Positions 60,593 through 64,000 of a stretch of DNA of 64,000 bases are shown here, piece by piece (within the stretch, counting starts at the first letter, position 1; the number at the start of each line of letters is the position of its first letter). Source of the stretch: Streptomyces lunaelactis (GTDB lineage: Bacteria > Actinomycetota > Actinomycetes > Streptomycetales > Streptomycetaceae). The notes under the pieces are model-generated. The model ran no database searches. It was not told where the DNA came from and saw only the letters and a program-made list of their open reading frames with translations. Where the stretch lies: positions 496,001 through 560,000 of the forward strand of contig NZ_CP026304.1 in the NCBI RefSeq assembly GCF_003054555.1, written 5' to 3'. The position numbers and the translations under genes are program-made.

Positions 60593-61777
60593 ATGAAGGC
60601 TGTCGTGCTGTGTGGCGGGGAAAGTGTCGAGCGAGACGTGTCTCTCGACTCGGGAATGTCGGTAGCTCGCGCGCTCATCGATCTGCGTTACGAGGTTACG
60701 GTGGTCGATCCGGCCGCAGATGAGCCATTCGTGTGTCGATCGAGCTGTGACCCCGGCGATCTGCCACAGACTACGGTCACCACTGAACTTCCGGTCATTG
60801 ATGTGCCCAAGAGCCGGAAGAACATCTTCGCTACGCTTACGTCGGAAGCGATGGTCGCCACACTGAAACTGGCAGATATGGTATTTCCGGCGCTGCACGG
60901 GGGTTGGGGTGGCGACGGGCATGTCCAAGCAATACTGGAAATGGCCGATGTACCTTTCACGGGTGCGGGGAGCGCGGCGTGCAGTTTGGCGTGGGACAAG
61001 CAGCGAACACTACGTGTCCTGCGGGATGCAGGCGTTACTGTGAGCCCTTGGGAGGTGCATCGAACGGGCGAAAACGAGCACCAGCCTGGCGTGCTGAGTA
61101 TGCTCGATGCCGGCCCTGTGGTGGTGAAGTACCTCACCGGTACCAGCTTCTCAACCCTATTTGTGGCCGAAGATGCCGATGAACTGGCTGCCACTCTCGC
61201 GGAATCCCCAGCGGGCGAAGACTGGCTTATTTCACCGTTTCTGTCGGGGAGGGAATTCACGGTCAGCGTCCTCGGCGATCACATACTTCCGGTGGTGGAG
61301 CTTGAATACAGCGGTCCACTATACGACTTTGAAGCGAAGAACCGGCCGGGAGCATCGCAGCGTCTGTGCCCCGCTGAAATCACCGCCGAACTCCGGGATT
61401 GCCTGCAGGAACAAGCGCTACGCGCCCATCGCTCAGTAGGTTTGGGCCCCGCTGAATACTCACGCGTCGACTTCCGCTGCAACAACCACGGAGAGCCCCA
61501 CTGCCTTGAAGTGAACGCCTGCCCCGCTCTGCGAACTGGCGGTGGTTTTGCAACCGCGGCCAACGCCATCGGATGGTCCTTCCCTCAACTCATCGACGAG
61601 ATCACCCGCCTGCCTCCACGGCCTCCGTCTCCGGCCGACCTGGTCAGCCCGCCGGCGCCTTCGACCTGGAGCATTTCACCGGCGACGTCGACATCCGGTA
61701 CGCGGACGGCCCCGAGTCCTTCACCCCGCTCGGCGAACCCGACACCCGACAAAGCGGGGCATATCACCCAAAGCTGA
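60593..61777 (+). CDS. D-Ala-D-Ala-ligase-like ATP-grasp enzyme with foreign tail, 394 aa
   Basis: Residues 1-345 follow the Ddl fold: KAVVLCGGESVERDVSLDSG, then FPALHGGWGGDGHVQAILEM, VPFTGAGSAACSLAWDKQRT and HCLEVNACPALRTGGGF. Differences from true Ddl are HGGWGGDG in place of HG-x-x-GEDG and NACPAL in place of NTxPGM, so the substrate may not be D-alanine. The last 45 residues (from about SPADLVSPPAP) are the out-of-frame translation of a B3/4-domain relic. Natural Ddl proteins end at about the DEITRL point. G+C is clearly lower than that of neighbouring genes. Start ATG 60593 has no strong ribosome site. Confidence 0.8.
   Translation: MKAVVLCGGESVERDVSLDSGMSVARALIDLRYEVTVVDPAADEPFVCRSSCDPGDLPQTTVTTELPVIDVPKSRKNIFATLTSEAMVATLKLADMVFPALHGGWGGDGHVQAILEMADVPFTGAGSAACSLAWDKQRTLRVLRDAGVTVSPWEVHRTGENEHQPGVLSMLDAGPVVVKYLTGTSFSTLFVAEDADELAATLAESPAGEDWLISPFLSGREFTVSVLGDHILPVVELEYSGPLYDFEAKNRPGASQRLCPAEITAELRDCLQEQALRAHRSVGLGPAEYSRVDFRCNNHGEPHCLEVNACPALRTGGGFATAANAIGWSFPQLIDEITRLPPRPPSPADLVSPPAPSTWSISPATSTSGTRTAPSPSPRSANPTPDKAGHITQS
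61627..61740 (+). pseudogene. B3/4-domain fragment fused behind the Ddl-like gene
   Basis: In the +1 frame relative to the ligase, the DNA encodes VSGRPGQPAGAFDLEHFTGD, then VDIRYADGPESFTPLGEP. This is a piece of the B3/4 domain family (phenylalanyl-tRNA-synthetase-beta-like, with the GAFD-L and FTPLG motifs). Both ends of that protein are missing. A deletion therefore joined the ligase gene to the inside of a B3/4 gene. The following 318 bases (61778-62095) hold no recognisable gene. Confidence 0.65.
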
Positions 61778-62095
61778 CAGCGAGGGATTCGGCAACCGCT
61801 ACCACAGCGAGGGAATGGCCCAGGGTGGCGGGTCACCGAACGGGCCACGCCCCCGCACACTGCTGCGGAAGCCCATCGCTGAGCCGCGTGGCGGTCGTGT
61901 CTCGTCGTGTAGTCACTGGCCCAGGGCAGCGGAGTGAAAAATCCAGGCCCGTGTTGAGGTGGGGCCGCGCGTGGCTAGAGCTTGGACAACGGTCGTTGCG
62001 TGTGTTGTCGCGACAGCCCGATCGGATTGGACCAGCCGCTGACGGTGGCCTCCACGCCGTGCCGATGTCGCCATGCCGTGATCTTGGAGGTCCCC

Positions 62096-62305
62096 GTGTC
62101 GCCAGCCCACCCTGCCATCGATCGACTGGTGGAGGCCGCGCGCCATGCGCCTGCCGGCCTGATTGCTCGGCTCGTGGAAAGCGACGACTTTCGCGAGACG
62201 CGACTTGGGCAGGCAATCCGGGACGTTCAGAGACCCCAATCGCACCCGGACGCGGCTGATGCGGGGACTGTCATCGACCCGGTGACCCACGACCCCGGTT
62301 GGTGA
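62096..62305 (+). CDS. Hypothetical protein, 69 aa
   Basis: A GGAGG ribosome site is placed 5 bases before GTG 62096. The product begins SPAHPAIDRLVEAARHAPAG, continues LIARLVESDDFRETRLGQAI and ends THDPGW. Its first half predicts two amphipathic helices and its end is polar. No family is recognised. It precedes the HAD-GT20 gene by 63 bases on the same strand and may be co-transcribed with it. Confidence 0.5.
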   Translation: MSPAHPAIDRLVEAARHAPAGLIARLVESDDFRETRLGQAIRDVQRPQSHPDAADAGTVIDPVTHDPGW

Positions 62306-62368
62306 AGCGCCCACACAAGGGCGGATTTTAGCGCTGCTGTAGTTGGTCAGGACCTGAAGGGACCGCCT

Positions 62369-64000
62369 GTGGGCGAGAAGACCGGCTCGGCCAGGGTGCT
62401 CGTGACCGACCTGGACGGCACGTTGCTGGGAGGCGATGGACACGATCGGCGGCGTCTGCGCGACGTCCTGAACCGGCACCCGGACATCACAGTGGTCTTC
62501 GCGACCGGACGCAGTCTTGCTTCCGTACAGGCCCTCCTGCGAGACGATCCCCTGGTCCCGTCCCCGCGCTGGATCATCGCCGACGTCGGGGCCAGCGTCA
62601 TCGACGCCATCCGGATGGTCCACCTCGAAGACATACAGGGGAAGCTGCGCGCCGGATGGCCGGGCGCCCACCGGGTTCGAGCGGCGCTGCAGCAGTTCCC
62701 GCAGCTCGTGTACCAGGAAGGCGTACCCCAGGAGGGGCGCTGCTCCTTCTATCTGAACCCCGAAGGTCTCTCGGACGACCTCAAGGCCACGGTGAGAGCG
62801 CTGGGATGCTCCTGGTCGTACGCCTCGGGCCGGTACTTCGACGTCCTGCCGGCCAGGGCGAGCAAGGGACGTGCATTGCGGCTGCTCGGCCGCAGGCTGG
62901 GGTGGCCCCGGCAGGCGATGCTCGTGGCCGGGGACTCCCTCAACGACCTCTCACTGTTCTCCCAGGGCACGCACGCGGTCGTGGTCGCCAATGCGCAGCC
63001 CGCTCTGGCTGCCGGCGTCCCACCGAGCAAGCAGGTCCACCACTCCGCCTTGGACGGAGCTGCCGCCGTCCTGGAGGGGATGGAACGCCTCGGCTGGCTG
63101 GTCCGCCGATCGGTGGTCGTCGGCTATCACCGCCCACCCGTGCGCTGGCTCGACGGCGGCTGGCGGCCGCCGTCCAGTCCCAACGGCATCCTGCCGACTT
63201 TGCAGGCCGCTCTCACCGACGAGCGCCTGGACGCTGTGTGGGCAGCCGCCTACATCGGCGAGGCACCGCCGCCCGCCGAGCCCATGACGGCCGTCGACGG
63301 CTTGCCGCTGTCCCTGCTGCCGCTGCATGCCGAACGGTGGGCGGGTTACTTTCACCGCGTCTGCAAGGAGACGCTCTGGCCGGCCTTGATGTCCCAGCCC
63401 GGCCTCATCCAGGACCGGCCTGCCCACTGGGCCGACTATGAGGAGGTCAACGCCGCATTCGCCCGCCATATCGGCTCCCTCGCTGCGCAGGGAGGCACGG
63501 TCTGGTTGCACGACTACAATCTGTGGCTGGTACCGGCCGTCCTCAGGGCCCAGCGGCCCGACCTGGCCATCGGGCTGTTCCACCACACGCCGTTCCCCCA
63601 ACCGGACGTCTTCAGCCGCATTCCTGCAGCCGGGCAGCTGCTCGACTCGCTTGCATGCCTGGACTGGGCCGGCTTCCACACCGCCGACTGCGCCGACAAC
63701 TTCCGTCGGCTCCTGGCCGGCACCGCAGGGCCCACGCCGCGCGTCGGCGTGCACCCCCTCGGCATCGACCGCCATGCCGTCGCAGACCTCGCCAGGACGC
63801 GCCCCCAGCCGCGGCAGGGGAAGGACGGCAGCCAGTTGGTGCTGTCCGTGGAACGACTCGACTACGCCAAGGCGCCCGTCCACAAGATCCGCGCACTGGA
63901 CGCCCTCCTGGCCGGCTCGCCCCGGCTACGGGGACGCGTGCGCTACCGCCTGGTCTGCCCACCGCCGGAGGCCGGCATCCGCGCCTACGACTCCACCCGC
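62369..64000 (+). CDS. HAD phosphatase-GT20 synthase fusion, GgpPS-like, partial (544 codons)
   Basis: The frame stays open from GTG 62369 (AAGGGA upstream) to the window end. The N-terminal 230 residues are a HAD sucrose-phosphatase-like domain: LVTDLDGTLLGGDG (motif I), VFATGRSLASV, KGRALRLLGRRLGWP and VAGDSLNDLSLF (motif IV, about residue 188). From about 330 onward a GT20 trehalose-phosphate-synthase-like domain runs: WADYEEVNAAFARHIGSL, VWLHDYNLWLVPAVLRAQRP, IGLFHHTPFPQPDVFSRIP and SVERLDYAKAPVHKIRALD. This order is that of bifunctional glucosylglycerol-phosphate phosphatase/synthase proteins; mannosylglycerate- or trehalose-type products are alternatives. Osmoprotection is the expected role. 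Confidence 0.85.
   Translation, partial: MGEKTGSARVLVTDLDGTLLGGDGHDRRRLRDVLNRHPDITVVFATGRSLASVQALLRDDPLVPSPRWIIADVGASVIDAIRMVHLEDIQGKLRAGWPGAHRVRAALQQFPQLVYQEGVPQEGRCSFYLNPEGLSDDLKATVRALGCSWSYASGRYFDVLPARASKGRALRLLGRRLGWPRQAMLVAGDSLNDLSLFSQGTHAVVVANAQPALAAGVPPSKQVHHSALDGAAAVLEGMERLGWLVRRSVVVGYHRPPVRWLDGGWRPPSSPNGILPTLQAALTDERLDAVWAAAYIGEAPPPAEPMTAVDGLPLSLLPLHAERWAGYFHRVCKETLWPALMSQPGLIQDRPAHWADYEEVNAAFARHIGSLAAQGGTVWLHDYNLWLVPAVLRAQRPDLAIGLFHHTPFPQPDVFSRIPAAGQLLDSLACLDWAGFHTADCADNFRRLLAGTAGPTPRVGVHPLGIDRHAVADLARTRPQPRQGKDGSQLVLSVERLDYAKAPVHKIRALDALLAGSPRLRGRVRYRLVCPPPEAGIRAYDSTR

Noticed and set aside
1..64000. tRNA, rRNA, riboswitch or CRISPR features
   Set aside because: No cloverleaf-like, rRNA-like or spacer-repeat pattern was found by eye; a covariance-model search would be needed to exclude small RNAs.

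Overview
The window is high-GC actinobacterial DNA with strong third-position G/C bias, many GTG starts, frequent 4-bp ATGA/GTGA gene overlaps and protein families typical of Streptomyces. I infer a Streptomyces or close relative, probably a variable chromosomal arm, because about a dozen broken genes, insertion-sequence relics and low-GC newcomers lie between intact operons. No tRNA, rRNA or CRISPR array was seen. Layout, left part: 0-5.4 kb is a dormancy/energy-stress block (universal stress proteins, phosphoketolase, polyphosphate kinase 2, a SulP STAS relic). 5.4-9.7 kb holds a glyoxalase-fold protein between relics of an AraC regulator and a carboxylesterase, two small proteins (CBM48-like and PRC-barrel-like) and a PAS-SpoIIE phosphatase. 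10.0-11.2 kb is a two-gene unit in which both proteins carry a RHIM-like amyloid motif, like effector/NLR amyloid-signalling pairs, although the ATPase partner looks eroded. 11.5-13.3 kb encodes an ECF sigma factor fused through a membrane helix to a CAP domain, followed by two IPT/TIG repeat proteins. Middle left: 16.2-18.7 kb has an NmrA/NTF2-like operon preceded by a large inverted repeat. 18.8-24.2 kb is a metal block: a zinc ABC importer behind a palindromic operator, then a DUF1490 protein and a CtpC-type P1B-ATPase. 24.7-34.3 kb is mixed accessory DNA: VanW protein, zinc ribbon, aldo-keto reductase plus cupin, ArsR regulator, FGE-like protein, flavin monooxygenase and a decayed alkylation-repair pair ending at an IS1380 relic. 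Right part: 35.2-56.8 kb is the main coherent system, a cell-surface or exopolysaccharide locus with two GH16 enzymes, a methyltransferase, two FemAB-like transferases, a Wzx/MATE-like flippase, two paralogous APH-fold kinases flanking an ATP-grasp ligase, a GT-C-like membrane protein with a small partner, an FAD oxidoreductase, a polysaccharide deacetylase, three GT2 glycosyltransferases, a broken galE and a TetR regulator. The regulator's promoter and the glycosyltransferase promoter share a 19-bp operator-like sequence. 57.1-64 kb holds a GNAT, a VanJ-like membrane phosphatase, a second PAS-SpoIIE phosphatase, a lower-GC D-Ala-D-Ala-ligase-like ATP-grasp enzyme with a shifted tail, and the start of a HAD-GT20 fusion of the glucosylglycerol-phosphate synthase type that runs off the right edge.
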